From Leptasterias polaris (Eukaryota; Echinodermata; Asteroidea; Forcipulatida; Asteriidae): a DNA stretch of 64,000 bases. The stretch covers positions 6,610,501-6,674,500 of the forward strand of contig JAZGTN010000003.1 in assembly GCA_037783415.1 (NCBI GenBank), given 5' to 3'. Shown here in pieces: positions 11,111 through 24,500 of this stretch (position 1 is the first letter of the stretch; each line of letters starts with the position of its first letter). The translations under genes and the position numbers were made by a program. The notes below the pieces were generated by a model. The model saw only the letters and a program-made list of their open reading frames with translations, was not told the DNA's origin and made no database searches.

Positions 11111-12587
11111 TATTTTCATTTTGCAAAGTGTGGATACTTGTGTTTGACAGTTACCAATGTTGACCAAGTGCTTCAAATTTATAATTGTTTGGTTTCAACA
11201 GGTTACTATCGTTATTGTGCATTTCATTGTTAAGTTTGCGAGGCTGTATCACTGTAGTGTAGGGCGTACCAAGGCCTCAATCTAAACAGAAAATGAAACA
11301 CAAAAAGCCGATGATTTGGCAAAATTACAGTACAAAACAAAGCACAGTCCAGGCCAAGTACGATTGTTATTTACTTTTTAAAAAAAACTCGGCCGGAGTT
11401 GTACTTTTATTGTCATTGTCATGACAGGAAACACAGTGTGTGCATGGAGGTAGTTCTACCTCCATTGTGTGTGCATATCCTCTGTCCCATCCTAACTTCC
11501 TATCAAAACATGGAAGCAGATGGTAGACGTCACTGTACGATTTGAAAGGTCAAACAGGCGATGAATATGAAGCCAAACCATGTAACCATGGTTGGTTTAG
11601 AGCCTTAGTTTCAAAGTAGACCCAGTAACTGGGGCGCTGTACTTGGTTTTGGGGTTGTTGTTTTTTCGATACGACCGCAGATGTCAAAATTTTGAAGTTT
11701 CAAAGTATCCCTTCCCACCCATATATCCTTCCTTCACCATGTTCACTGCAGCTACACACATCTCTTCCCTACACAAAATTGTGCACCCCATTTTTCCAGA
11801 ACTCTTCTTGGCTTAGTGTATAATCGCAGAAATAAAAAAATACCCTAGGATCCATAATACTAATTTAGTAATTAATACTTTAAATTATAATTAAGTATGT
11901 AGTGAATAGCACATTCCAAATTCCATACACGGTCACCGGATACGTAGATATTATTAGTACTACCACAGTGAGTTGACTGAAATACTAAAGAAAGTTTTTT
12001 ACTTTTCATTAGTCAGCTCACTATCTAGAATTAGAAATAGTAAAATTAAGATTGAGCCCCTCTTACAATTGAGTTACATCATCATCATCTTTCTCAATGA
12101 CAAAAATGGTTACATGAAAATGAATGATATTTAAGTTTTCTCTGTTATTCTTAACAATAATAACATGCTAAAGTTTGACTGATCTGATTTCTTCCATGAT
12201 GTCCATGATCTGATGGTTGGTTGATTGAAAACTTTAATGAATATCATACCTTTGGGCGTACTTATACAGGTGAAAACAATCAGTGTTTCGCTGAGACAGA
12301 TGCTAATTTGCGGGCAAATGAACTTCTTCACTCAATTCCTCAGCACACGTGTTGCATGCTTCCGTCAACAATACTGGGTCAAAATTTATAATCAAATTGT
12401 AAAACATATTAATTGTATGGGCTCAAAAATATACATTATTTAACTTTATAAACCAATATAAAAATAAAAGCCACTTAAATGTTTTTAGTTTATTCAAAAT
12501 TTGACAACAATATTGATATAAACTTAATTTATTGCTGTACTTTTGTGTAGAGTATAGAACGAGGAGGTTTAAAGGATTCTGTTAATC
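11111..12587. other. intergenic region upstream of GPATCH3
   Basis: No gene seen. It holds a worn piece (about 11608-11710) of the AGACCCAGTAACTGGGGCGC foldback family whose best copy is 16163-16519. The promoter must lie near 12500-12587, but I see no TATA box; the start context is AATCATGG. Confidence 0.5.
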
Positions 12588-15500
12588 ATGGCGGCGCCCA
12601 TAGACGGTGATGAAATTGTTTACGCTGCTGTGTCTAATATTCCAGATAAACTCCACTCTAAACATCTTCGAAACTACTTTTCACAATTCCTCGAAGTTGG
12701 AGGATTTGATTGCTTTCATTTTAAGCATCGTCCCGAGCGTAAAGTTACAGAGAAATCCGACTTTATCGAATGGTGCAGAAATGAATTGGATGCGACCGTC
12801 ATTGACATCGCAGCGGCTAAAAAAAGGAAAACGGCGCTATCGCAGTTTTCGTGCACTCTGGACACAGAGACAGTGAGCAGAACGTACGATGAGGACCAAG
12901 TGCAGGAAGAAGGTTTTCCAAGGCAACCGTTGGAGTACAATCCAAGTGGAAAAATGAGTAATAAAGATAAACAATTAATCCAGGACAGGAAAAGAGATTC
13001 TCAGACTACATCTAGTACTAGTCATGCTAGTAGTAGTAGTAGTAGTAGTAGTACATGTTGTTGCGTGATTCGATTGTATGAATCTAAACTGAAGGAGCTG
13101 ATGGGGATGTACAACAAAAAGAACTGGATGGATGAGGAAGGGAATACAGTCTCACAGCTGTGCATCATTACCCATATAAGAGTGGCAGTAACGTTAGATA
13201 TGGTAGAAAATGGAGGTAAAATTCTGGTTCATCATTTCTTATCATATTAAAATTGGAATTTGCGCTAGCTGCGCTGATTTGTAGATTTTAGATAAAATAA
13301 AAGTTTATTTTTTGAGAGTGAATATACTGCCAGTCAGCCGATACAGCCAACTTATTCGGTAAACACTATTATTTAACCCGGTTTTGACTCAAGTTGCGAT
13401 AATTGTAACCCTCCATCCTCTGCGACCATGAGGAGGATTGATGAGGGTTACAATTATCGCAACTACCACTACCAGATTTACAGAATAGCATCGCGATCTC
13501 GTACACGAGTAGCCAACATGAATGTTTGTAAAAAAAATTAATGAAAAATTAAAATGCAGCGCAGCACTTGTCAGAATATAATGAAAAAGGTAATCAAAGT
13601 AAAGGAAAATATTTTGTATCCAATTGCTACTTTTTCATTCAATATGAAACAAAAAAAGAATCTTATTTTCTTAAATGAAAAAACTGCTTTTGGTGTGAAA
13701 AAGTTTGAGTCGAAAATGGACATTTTCCCTTATGTTTAACTGCCTTCAATTCTGAACATAATTCTGACAAGTGCTGCGCTGCATAGCTTATTTTGAGCAT
13801 TTGATATAATTTTATGAAGCTGCACACTTTCGAGGTTCAAGCCTAGCCTTTGCATTTAATATTCCTAAAAAAGGGTTTTTCATCCCCAAAAATGAGAATG
13901 CTTTATTTTATTAATATAAATTTGTTCCTACATTTAAATGGATGAGAACCACTTTTCCTTTTTGTGATTTGTGGCTCCCATTCCCAATGATTTTTTAAAG
14001 AGAAATAAAGTCAGAAATTCATAAACAGTCTGTTTTCCATCTCATGATTACAAAGTCAAAATGACAATATTCTGATATTGGCATGAAACCAGACTAAAAT
14101 TTATGTTGGTAAAATGTTTAAGTCCCAAAAAACAGTCACAGCGAATGTTCAGCTTCATGCATCAGCTTTATAATTTTATCTTGAAAAAGGTAGTCGTTGC
14201 TGGCAAACTATCCGATGACTTATTTTTTAATGCTTTAACTATTTAAGCATGTTGCTATTTTTATAGGAAGAGAACAATCTCCAAAGTTAACTCAAACGCG
14301 TCGCAGGAGAAAAGATAGTCTGGAAGCTCAAACTATCAGCGATGCAATCCCGATGTCAAGCCTCCTGAAACTGGAAGAGCTAAACCCTCCAGATATAATG
14401 CCAAGTGGCAATGTCGGCACTCCTACCTCAGTCTTCAACGAACTTATCAGAGAATGTCGTCTCCCGCCTAAAGTCGTCACAAGACTTGGTATAGTCTTCC
14501 CAAAAAGTCGAACAAATAAGAGATACGGGAATGTTCCACTTCAGTACTATGGTAAGGTTCTCCCTGGAGTGGAACAAGAAAAACTTGTGCTGACAGCAAG
14601 GGGACATGCAATCTACAACACTGATGATGACAATGCTAGCCAGTATGCTAGCTTTGCTTCAGGAACACGGAAACAGATGATAATGACAGAACATTGGCAA
14701 AACAAAAAAGGGCAAAGTGGCTCCAAAAGAGACTGTGATGAATCAAGGCCTGAAGCAGAGAATGAGGTTAGAAGCTACATTTTTCTAGCCCCCTTTAAAC
14801 TTTCCTCTAAAATGTTTTAAGACTACCGAGTTTAATCTGTGAATAAATGTGTTTAAAATCCATTTTCCATCATAATCAAATAATAACTTCAAAGCTTGCC
14901 AAATATAAAGTTGAATTTTTAAGGAGTTGACTATTTAATTGTTGAAAACTGTTAGCTGTTTTAAACCGAACCCCTTAAACTAAATGACTTCTAGTGTAAT
15001 GTTTTAAGCCTCCCACTCCAAGTTGCTTTCTCAAAGTCCCAATCACCCGCTTATAATGTTATTGTTTAAGGTAACTGGACTTAAGGTAACTAACTTTATA
15101 GTAAAATTTGCGGGTACAACCATGTAACTAAAATAGAATCTTTCACTCACACTTTGCAGTTGCTTTCTAAAAGTCATAATCACCCTTTGAGAAAGAATAT
15201 GCCCGGTTTTAACTATATACATATTTACTTTGGTGTAAACAAATCTTAAAGGGTAAATAAAATGCGTATTGGGAATCTGCTTTATACTGTGGTAATATAC
15301 TTAGTCATTGTCCATTGTGACATACTTCTAGTTTAATACTGAACGGTCTTTCGTTTCACTCGTAAAAGCGAATCTTCTGCGCCTTGTTCACGGGCGTCTG
15401 CACGGTGAATTCGGAAAAATTTCTTAGTGAGTGGGGAGCATTCAGCATGCTCATTATAAATGCAAGTCGAATCGCGTGACGTCACACCGTGTATACACAC

Positions 15501-18500
15501 TCACTCGACGTGACCGTTGACCTGAGCATGTTGTACACACACGTTAATGCAACTTGCAAGATTTTCGGTTGCATTCTCGTCGTTTACTCTTGCAAATTAC
15601 TCCAAAACTGTACAAAAATGGATAGCGACAGTTCTTGGGAAGCACACAGTATAACTGAGGAGATACTGGCCCCATCCAGTGGCGGTGAAACTAATTCGGA
15701 CAGCGATTCGAGCGAGTTCAGCTCTCCGATCCCGAAGATGACGACCAACAGGATCAACCCGAGGAGGTAGTGCGTGGGGCTGAACCGTATCGGTTTGAGC
15801 CAGTCGCCCCGGTCATGCCCGCAGGCCATCGCGGCGAAAACGAAGACGAAGTTGTGAGAGATGGGGAAGATGTGAGAGATGGGGAAGAGCTCGAACAGAA
15901 CAGGCTTTTAAATACCGATTGGTGAGTTTTACTAAAAAAACAAAACAACTTTTTGATTGAATCAAGAATGTTTATTTCGTGTCTCGCTCCGCGTGATTTG
16001 ATGGTGGATGCGACCAGTGTTGAAGTCGACTGCTGGTGCTATACTGCACACGGCCGTTAGTGACCATGGTTCGATTTTCCCGTCTGTATGTGCAGTTGTA
16101 TAGTAAACATAATTATATCACCTCTCCAGTTCAATGTGAGTTGATTAGATCATGGTAGGATGTAGACCCAGTTACTGGGGCGCTGTACTCCTTTTTCGAA
16201 ATTTTGACATCGTCGGTCCCAAGCGCCCAGAAGATTATTGTATGTTCATACACAATCCGACTCTCAGCAATATCGACGGGTGCCCTGCCTCAAACCGCGT
16301 AATCGTCAAAGTTGAGACATGGCACCCGTCTATTTTTTTCAGACGGGTGTCATGTCTCAAACTTGATGATTACGCGGTTTGAGGCAGGGCACCCGTCGAT
16401 ATTGCTGAGAGTCGGATCATGTATGAACATACAATAATCCTCTGGGGCGCTAGTAGTAGTACAACCGATGATGTCAAAATTTCGAAAAAAGGAGTACAGC
16501 GCCCCAGTTACTGGGTCTAGGTTAGATGTAATTGTAAAGTTGTCAACGTTGAAAATGTGGCTTGTAATGTATTCATAATGCAAAACAATCTTCTAATAAA
16601 CAAGGGTTTAATTATGTATTGATTGTGTACAAAATCAATCACTGGCAACTTATTTGTGTTTTAAAATGGTTTTGTTTACAGGTGCACCTGTGGGAAGTGT
16701 GTTGTCCAGACCAATATAAAGAACTGCAAGTGCTGCAAGGAGGTAGACGCTATTTCAAACAAGATGTTAGAGCTACAACTAAACATTGATGATCCCGAGC
16801 AGTGTCTAACCAGGCACGATTGGTTTGAGGCATGCTGCTTACACCCGGCAGTACTTCAAACTGCACACATGCAGTACCAAACGCAGTATGGGAGACGCAC
16901 AGTTCAGGGGACAGTTGACCAGTAAGTCGGTAATTATTGCTAAAAGAATATAATTTTTTTTTAAAGAAAGCCTACGTATAACCTACTTATCAACAAACTA
17001 TAGTGTGGTTTTGAAAACCAACAGTCTTTATAGTATCCATGCAAAATGAGGCCATGGTTGAATATGCCCATTGTTTCACTGTAAACATAATAATGTTGAT
17101 ACAAATCTGCCTTTTTAATTCATTATTTATTTCTTAGAAATTAAAATTGATAGGATTTATTTTTCTATATCCTTCTTAGGAAGTTCCGTCATGTTGCGTA
17201 TCGTCAGGTCGTGAGATGGTGCTGGGGATATTTGGGCCGATTTAACCGTGTTCCCCTTCCATCTTGTGTGATGGAGACTATTAGATCAACCTATCCTAAT
17301 CCTGAGGGCGAATACAAGGGTTTTAAATATGCCGATTTGGATTAATTTCTTGCATCAATATTTTTTAAGGGGTTTTATGTTTTGTTTGCATTAAATTGAT
17401 TATACTTATACTTCATATACTGAGTAAAAAAAAATCCGTAGCTGAAACAAAACATATGTAAAGTACTCTTTTCATTTCATAAGTAACAGGACTCCATCAG
17501 ACGTGTGTAGGAAAGACCTTCTAGTGGCTTTTATTAACACAATTGTCTCATCATTCTTTTGTGACAAATCACATGGCATGACTAAAATTAATACATTACA
17601 CCATAGAGGAAGGACCATTGAAGGATTTGCAACTTTCTTCAAAGGAAACATGAGCCCCGCTGCCAATAGATTGCTTAGAACTCCTTCAGTGGTCCTACCT
17701 CTTTGATTTTACTGTACATAAAGTATTTTTGTCAAGATCTTGTTTTTTAAGAAGACTTTAAGCAAAACGTATGCACCTTATTTGCCATGTAATCCAGCAG
17801 GGTTGTACAATTTAGTACATGCATGTACATTGTTTTTACAAGTTGTTTATTACTTAACCGCTGAAGTAGTGAAATGCACATCAGGAAAAATGTTTGTTTT
17901 AACCGTAAAGAGAGTGCATCTTTTGTTCATATTTTTGTGCAAACTTTCATCTTGAATTCATCAAGTACACAGGGTTCTCCCTTAACAGTGATCTACTGGC
18001 CAAATGTCGATTAAAACGCCCGAGGACCAGTCAAAATCACTGCAAGGCGTTAAGCTGGCTAGTTCAGTGTTGAAAATCTCTTTTTGATATGAAATGTTGA
18101 CCAGTACATGAACAAAAGCTGGGGGACCAGGGAAATGAAAATTTAAAGGCAGGGTACACTTTTGGTAATTGTCAAATACCAGTACATGTGTATCCCAATA
18201 TATGCAATAAATAACAAATCTGTAAAAGAATGGCTCAAGTCATCAAAGTTTCAAGGAAATAATTAACAAAACAAACACCCCTGTTGCATAGAATGTTGTG
18301 CTTTCATATGATGCCATCACAGATAAAAATATTGGGATGAATTTGACCTCTTTCTCTAAAACTACACTATACTTCAAAGGGGGTCATTTCTAATAATGTT
18401 TTCAACAGCTCACCAAGGCAGTTTTTATGATCATTATTTTTTGGAGTAATTACCAGAGACATACCTTCCCTGTAAGTGTTCCTGCTGGCTTGTAGTTAAA

Positions 18501-21500
18501 ACATTTCAGGCCAAACCCTTGTACGTATGAAAGTGTACATGGAAACAACATTATGGTATGTACATTAATTTTGCAATGTTATCTTGTAGGATTTCATGAT
18601 GTAGTGCGACATTGTACAAACTATAACCTAATCCTGAAATAAAAAGACATTTGAACAAATGTTTTTGTTTTTTAACAACTTTACACATGCTGCTTTTGTT
18701 TTTGTTTATAATTTGTGTACATACTTTAATCTGGAATTCATAAAAACATTTTCCTGTCAGTTTGCGTTCTCTTGGACCTCACATAAGTTGTCTTGGATGA
18801 TGTTTTAGGCCATATGTTTTCTCCCCTTTGCTTGTTAATTGTGCACCTCCACCTTCCAACTGTTTGTGTACCTTGATCCCTTCCTTACCTGATGAGAAAC
18901 CAATAGCTGAGCGTTAACAAATGCAACAGAATAGTAGTTAGGGACTGCAGGGGTTTTGACAGGTTGCGATCATGTCAATGCAAATCATTGTTTGTATCTA
19001 CCACAGTTTGTATATAAAATTGAAAAAGATTATATTAAAAACTTGGGATGCACTGGCCGGATGGTAAATTGTTTTCTTTAAAAAAGCTGCAACAACAAAG
19101 TTAAACAACATTGGCGGTGTAGGGTGCATTGAGGTTTTTACATCTTTAAATCATGTATGAACAATAATTCATGACAATTATTCACTCACGTTGTTTTCAG
19201 TCTGTACCCCAGTTTGCTTCAGAGGCTGGCCTACTTCCTGCAGAAAAAAAATTAAACAGCAAACTAATGAAATAAGAAAGTGTAAAACAGCTCCATGTAC
19301 CGTGTGTAACCGTGTTCCTGCACTGGAACTCTACAGAGATGATAGGTCCTATTTATAAAATTGTACAAATGTTTTGTTTCCATTGTCTACTCTACTCCCT
19401 CCACAACCTGCCCCCTAAAAAGTAATGCTCTACCAAAATAAAAATCATACAACAATCATTGCTTTGATGAGAAACTTTTTATTTTAATTTTTTGGGGGTA
19501 AATATTTCCATAATTACAAACCTCTTCTGACGACACACTGTGATGGAAAACAGTTACACTGTCACTAGATGTAGATGTGCCAGCCTGTTCGCCATGGCTA
19601 ACAGTAGAACTAGGAGTTGTAGAATTGCTTTCCTGATCCTTGACAAGGCTTTGTTCGATTACCTATTTAAAAAAATTAAATGCAAAATTGTATGAGGACG
19701 TTGGGCAAAACAAAATCACATTACTTATTTACTAAAACATTACCCAACCCACGTCTTAAATCCCCAAGTTAAATATAAAGGGTTCTAAAATTACTGCATA
19801 TTTCATAAGGAAAACTTCAGTTCACAAGTCTTGAAAATGAGTTAATGCAGTATCATTTTCAGTGTGTGCACACATTACCGGCGACGTATGCCCAATTTCC
19901 GGACATCATTTTCATGTCGATGTTGACACTTTTATAGTCACACTCACAAGTTATTGATTTGAAAACACACGTTGAATTATAACACAAATACTTGTGAAAA
20001 CGAAACAAGTTTAGAGAGCAATTTCATGGCTGACTTGTAACTTTCTATTCGAGTGCTTATTCTTCTTTCCTTCACGATACGATTTTGCGAAAGGCAGCTA
20101 CCGATTCTGCTTTAATTACTTACCTGTCTCCGTTCCTTTTCATTCATCCTTTTCTCTCTGTTACTCTGTGTTTGTGTCACTTGTCGTGGTGTCCAAGTTG
20201 TTGCAATGTTTGGCGACTTTCGTGTAGGTATTGCTCCTTTTTAAGTCTAAATTGGACGGTATGCCAAAGCCAGCCATCAATTTCGACGAAGTGTCCTGGC
20301 AGTCGTCAGAAAAGTGGGCGCTACAAATGTGCGACCACTTCCCAACTCGAAAGTTTGATCGAGTTGTGTTCACAAATCGCACCCATTCTCAACATATGTT
20401 TGTGTCACTCGGAAATTGAAAAAATCGGACGGAAGGGTCTCTGTCGCTGTTGCGAATGCAACCACCAACGGCGCACGATTTCGGCATTTTCACACCAAAA
20501 ACCTAACATATTTACACTGATTTAGCTGAGAAGAAATTGCTACCCAGTCATGAACGCACAGTGTAAACAGAGATGACGTCATTATCCTGACTCCTAATGC
20601 ACGGTGTGTCGTCACAAAATTTGTCAACCAATCAAAAACGCCTCATGTCTGAGGGCGCCCTCAGCGGCGAAATATACATTATTTTCGGGAAATCAACAAA
20701 AGTACGTTTTTTTTCAAATCGCATTTTCAAAAAAAATGTAAACCACAAATAATGGAAAAACTCATGAAACAATAGGTATATGCCCTAAGGAAGTGCAGAG
20801 TAGTGTATTGACTCTGGAAATATCCGTTTTATTTACTCTTTAATAATGATTTATAATAAGGCAAAATTATAAAGAAAGATACAATAGAAGTCTCTTGTAA
20901 AAGTTTCAGCTGAATATAGTGTCTACTGGGACCTCTGGATTAACGTGAAGGGTGTCATGGCCGAGTGGTTAAGACTAAGAGCATCGGATTCAAGTTCTGG
21001 TGGTTTAGTCATCGGGGTGTGGGTTCGAGTCCCGGTCATGACGCTTGTGCCCTTGAGCAAGACACTTTGCTATAATTGCTTCTCTTCACCCAGGGGTATA
21101 AATGGGTACCTGCAAGTGTAGAGGTTGATATTGTGTTTGAAAAAGCCTTCGGAGCGCCATCACGGCAGCCCGGGCTGTATACTCCCCAGGGAGCTGAGAA
21201 AGATTAAAAGGAATGTTATTGGCCCAATGACCAGGGCACTAATGTAAAGCGCATTGAGACGTTATTGTGAAATGCGCTATATAAGAACTAGTTATTATTA
21301 TTATTATTATTACTTGCTGAGAAAACAGCAACAAACTGTCCTGGGTTTTTTATTAAAAAGCCATCTACATACATTTATACATTTAGAAAGGTGACTGTAG
21401 GTACAACCAAATGTACCAACCGCATCTCTGGCCGATGCATTTTCGAACAAACATCAACCCTCAGAAATCTGAGAATCGACTCATGCTTGCTTGAGAGATT

Positions 21501-24500
21501 GTTTGTTTCTCGGATTCAAATGTTTTCGGGTGAAAAACTATCCAAACCAGGAATCCTTTCTTAAAATAGTTTATACCATCACCAGCTGCAGTGCCTCTCA
21601 CCAAGTAAGTTTTACGGTCATTGATTTCTAGAGTACATGTTTATGTACTTACCTTTATAAACACAAACTCTAACTATTATGTGATTTATTGTACCTACCT
21701 ACAATTAGGATGATGATTCTGGTGAGGAATGGGAGAGACATGAAGCTCTACACAATGACGTCACCAATCAGGAGCGGACAACAGAGAGACTGTTTGAAAA
21801 TGACATGGAGGTTACATGGGATAAAGGGAGCAGTGGTCTGGTGTTCTATACCGATGCTGCATATTGGGATAAGGCAGAAGGAGGTAGGTTTTATGCATTT
21901 TTCAAGTCAGTAGACACGGGTTTGAATCCCTCTTTGGATAGAAGCCTGATGAATGGATTAGATTATCAGGCTGTGACAAAATTGGCGGCTACGGCTGGAT
22001 AACCGCGTCATCATGCATTGAAGTATAGGACGTCCTTAGCAACACCCTTAGCAACAATTGTAGCCGTAGCCGCCAATTCAGATACGGCCTCAGTCCTTCC
22101 TGATTAGATACATGTAGGTTTCCCCCACCCAACTTTCCTGGACTTGCTTCCCATTTCAGACCTAATCGCTATTTTTTACAGTCCTTCTAATTTGAGCTTT
22201 TCTTTTTATCTTTTGTTATATTATTTTAAACACAATTCAGCCTTTGGTTGCGATATTTGAAAGTTTTTTTTTAATAAACGAATAATAATTTGAAGAAAAA
22301 AAATTGTTCGTGGCTTGAATCAAGGAGAGAGCTGTTGAGCTTTATGCTTCTGTAATCAATATTTTATAATCACACCGGCAATCAGTATTGTTTCAAATAA
22401 ACCAATGTTGATATTTTCCTGCATTCAAGATTCCCTTTTCAAGATGTAATAGTTACGTATTTGTTTTTTCATTGTCTGCCTGTCTTGTGGAACTCATTGC
22501 TCATCGATAGCCGTTGTTTAACACTTATTTCTTTATTTTTAAAAAGCAGCAGTCAACAGTTTACTCTTTGATTCAACCCATACAACTCCAAGTTTTTAAT
22601 TGTTTATGTTTTTGAAATGTTCTCGTGTATATTGGCTGTCTGAACTTTTTAGAAATAATTTTGTTGGGAGACTGAAGCTTTTAGGTTATAGGGCAATTTT
22701 ATGTTTAGTTTTTCTCTATTGTGTTGAAATTTATTGAGTTTGTGGAGAGAAATGAAATATTTCATCAAGTCTACTACCTACAGTGTTTATCAAATTTTAG
22801 GATTTCAACCTTTTATTACCGGGAAAACAAAATTAATGTGAGATAATGGTTTTGGTTTTTCTTTCTTTCAGATTTTGATGAGAAAACCTCAGACGACTGG
22901 GACTTAGATATGAGTGCGTACTATGATCCAAGTAAGTTTCTGAAGATACCCTGCTATAAAATACTACCAAATGCAACGGAGTTAAAATGAAGACCCTGTT
23001 ACTTTGCAGCAAAGTGCAACAAGCGAATCGGTTGCATTGTGCAGTGAAGTGGATTATATCAAAGAAGCTTGATGTTTGCCCTGCTAATTGCAACAATATG
23101 CACTTTACAGTAGAGTCATACTTTGGTATTTTTATCCGAAAGCAATACTTGTTCTAAAGATGGTATTGGTAGTAAGCATCCTGAGAAATCATTTCATCTG
23201 AAATGTCCCCGTTGATAAGAAATCAATAAAAGTTTGTAAACAAAAATTTGAATCTCCAAAACTCGCATAGTGGATCCCAACCACATCTCTGGTCGTGTTG
23301 AAGGCAGCATTCAAACAGACACAACGAAAGTTACTAAAAGTCTTAAATTTCACCTTTTGTAAGCTTGATTCTGGTTCCAGTTATAGTAAGGAATATTTCC
23401 ATCTGAATTACATCCATATATACAAATAAATTGCCCTCCTGAAACTCAGTTTTGTTGGATTTTGCTGAGTTAAAATTAAGCACATAATTTTTCGAACTTC
23501 TCACACATGGTTGTTTGAATGAACCTTTTTATGAAAACCAATTAATGATCGTAATGTTGTGCTGAACATTTGACTTCTTCATTTTCAACTTCTCATGTAA
23601 GATGGAGGCGATATGGATGCCAAAGCTTTTCTTGATATGAGACGACAGAGAGCAATGAAGCTGGGTCTTGAGAACAGTAGTGTCTTCAAGTCCAAGACAC
23701 AGAGAAGAAAAGAGAGGAGGGAAATGAGACTGTTAGAAAACAAGAATAGGACAGGGCAGATAACACAAGACACGGATCAAAGTGACAGGCCAATCGGAGG
23801 CTTTGAGAGACATACCAAAGTAAGTTCAGGAAATAAAAAGTTTGAGACTTTCCATAGTGGAGAATCAGTTTAGGTTCTGGAATAAATTGTGTGGCAGTTT
23901 TGTATGATTAGTGACTCAAACTCAAACCAAATGACTTGAGATTTGGACTTAGACTCGAGACTAAACACCCAAACTCAAAACAAATGACTCGAGACTTGGA
24001 CTCAGACTCGAGACTAAACACCCAAACTCAAAACAAATGACTCAGACTTGACACTGAAGACTCAGACTCAAAATAATTGACTTGAGCTCAGACTCGAGAC
24101 TAAACACCCAAACTCAAAACAAATGACTCAGACTTGACACTGAAGACTCAGACTCAAAATAATTGACTTGAGCTCAGACTCGAGACTAAACACCCCGACT
24201 CAAACCAAATGACTCAAGACTTAGGCTCAGACTTGACACGGAAGACTCTGATTCGAACCAAATTACTTGTGTCTTGAACTCAGACGTGACACTAAAGACT
24301 TGGACTCAAACCAAATGATTTGACAATGATTATGTTTTGTGTTGCCCATAGAGGCTCTTGCATTATTGAATATGTGTCTAATATTGATGTTACATTTTTG
24401 TAACAAATTGCCTCATACATTTCATTATTTAATGTTTTGTGTTGCGCATTGAGGCTCCTGCATTATGCTGTATATAAATGTCTCATATATTTTCATATTA

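Noticed and set aside
20085..20525. 146-codon plus-strand open frame
   Set aside because: It is antisense to the THAP exon, whose C2CH motif on the minus strand explains the open reading.
22833..23096. 87-codon minus-strand frame
   Set aside because: Antisense to GPATCH3 exon 4 and intron 4; GPATCH3 homology decides the strand.
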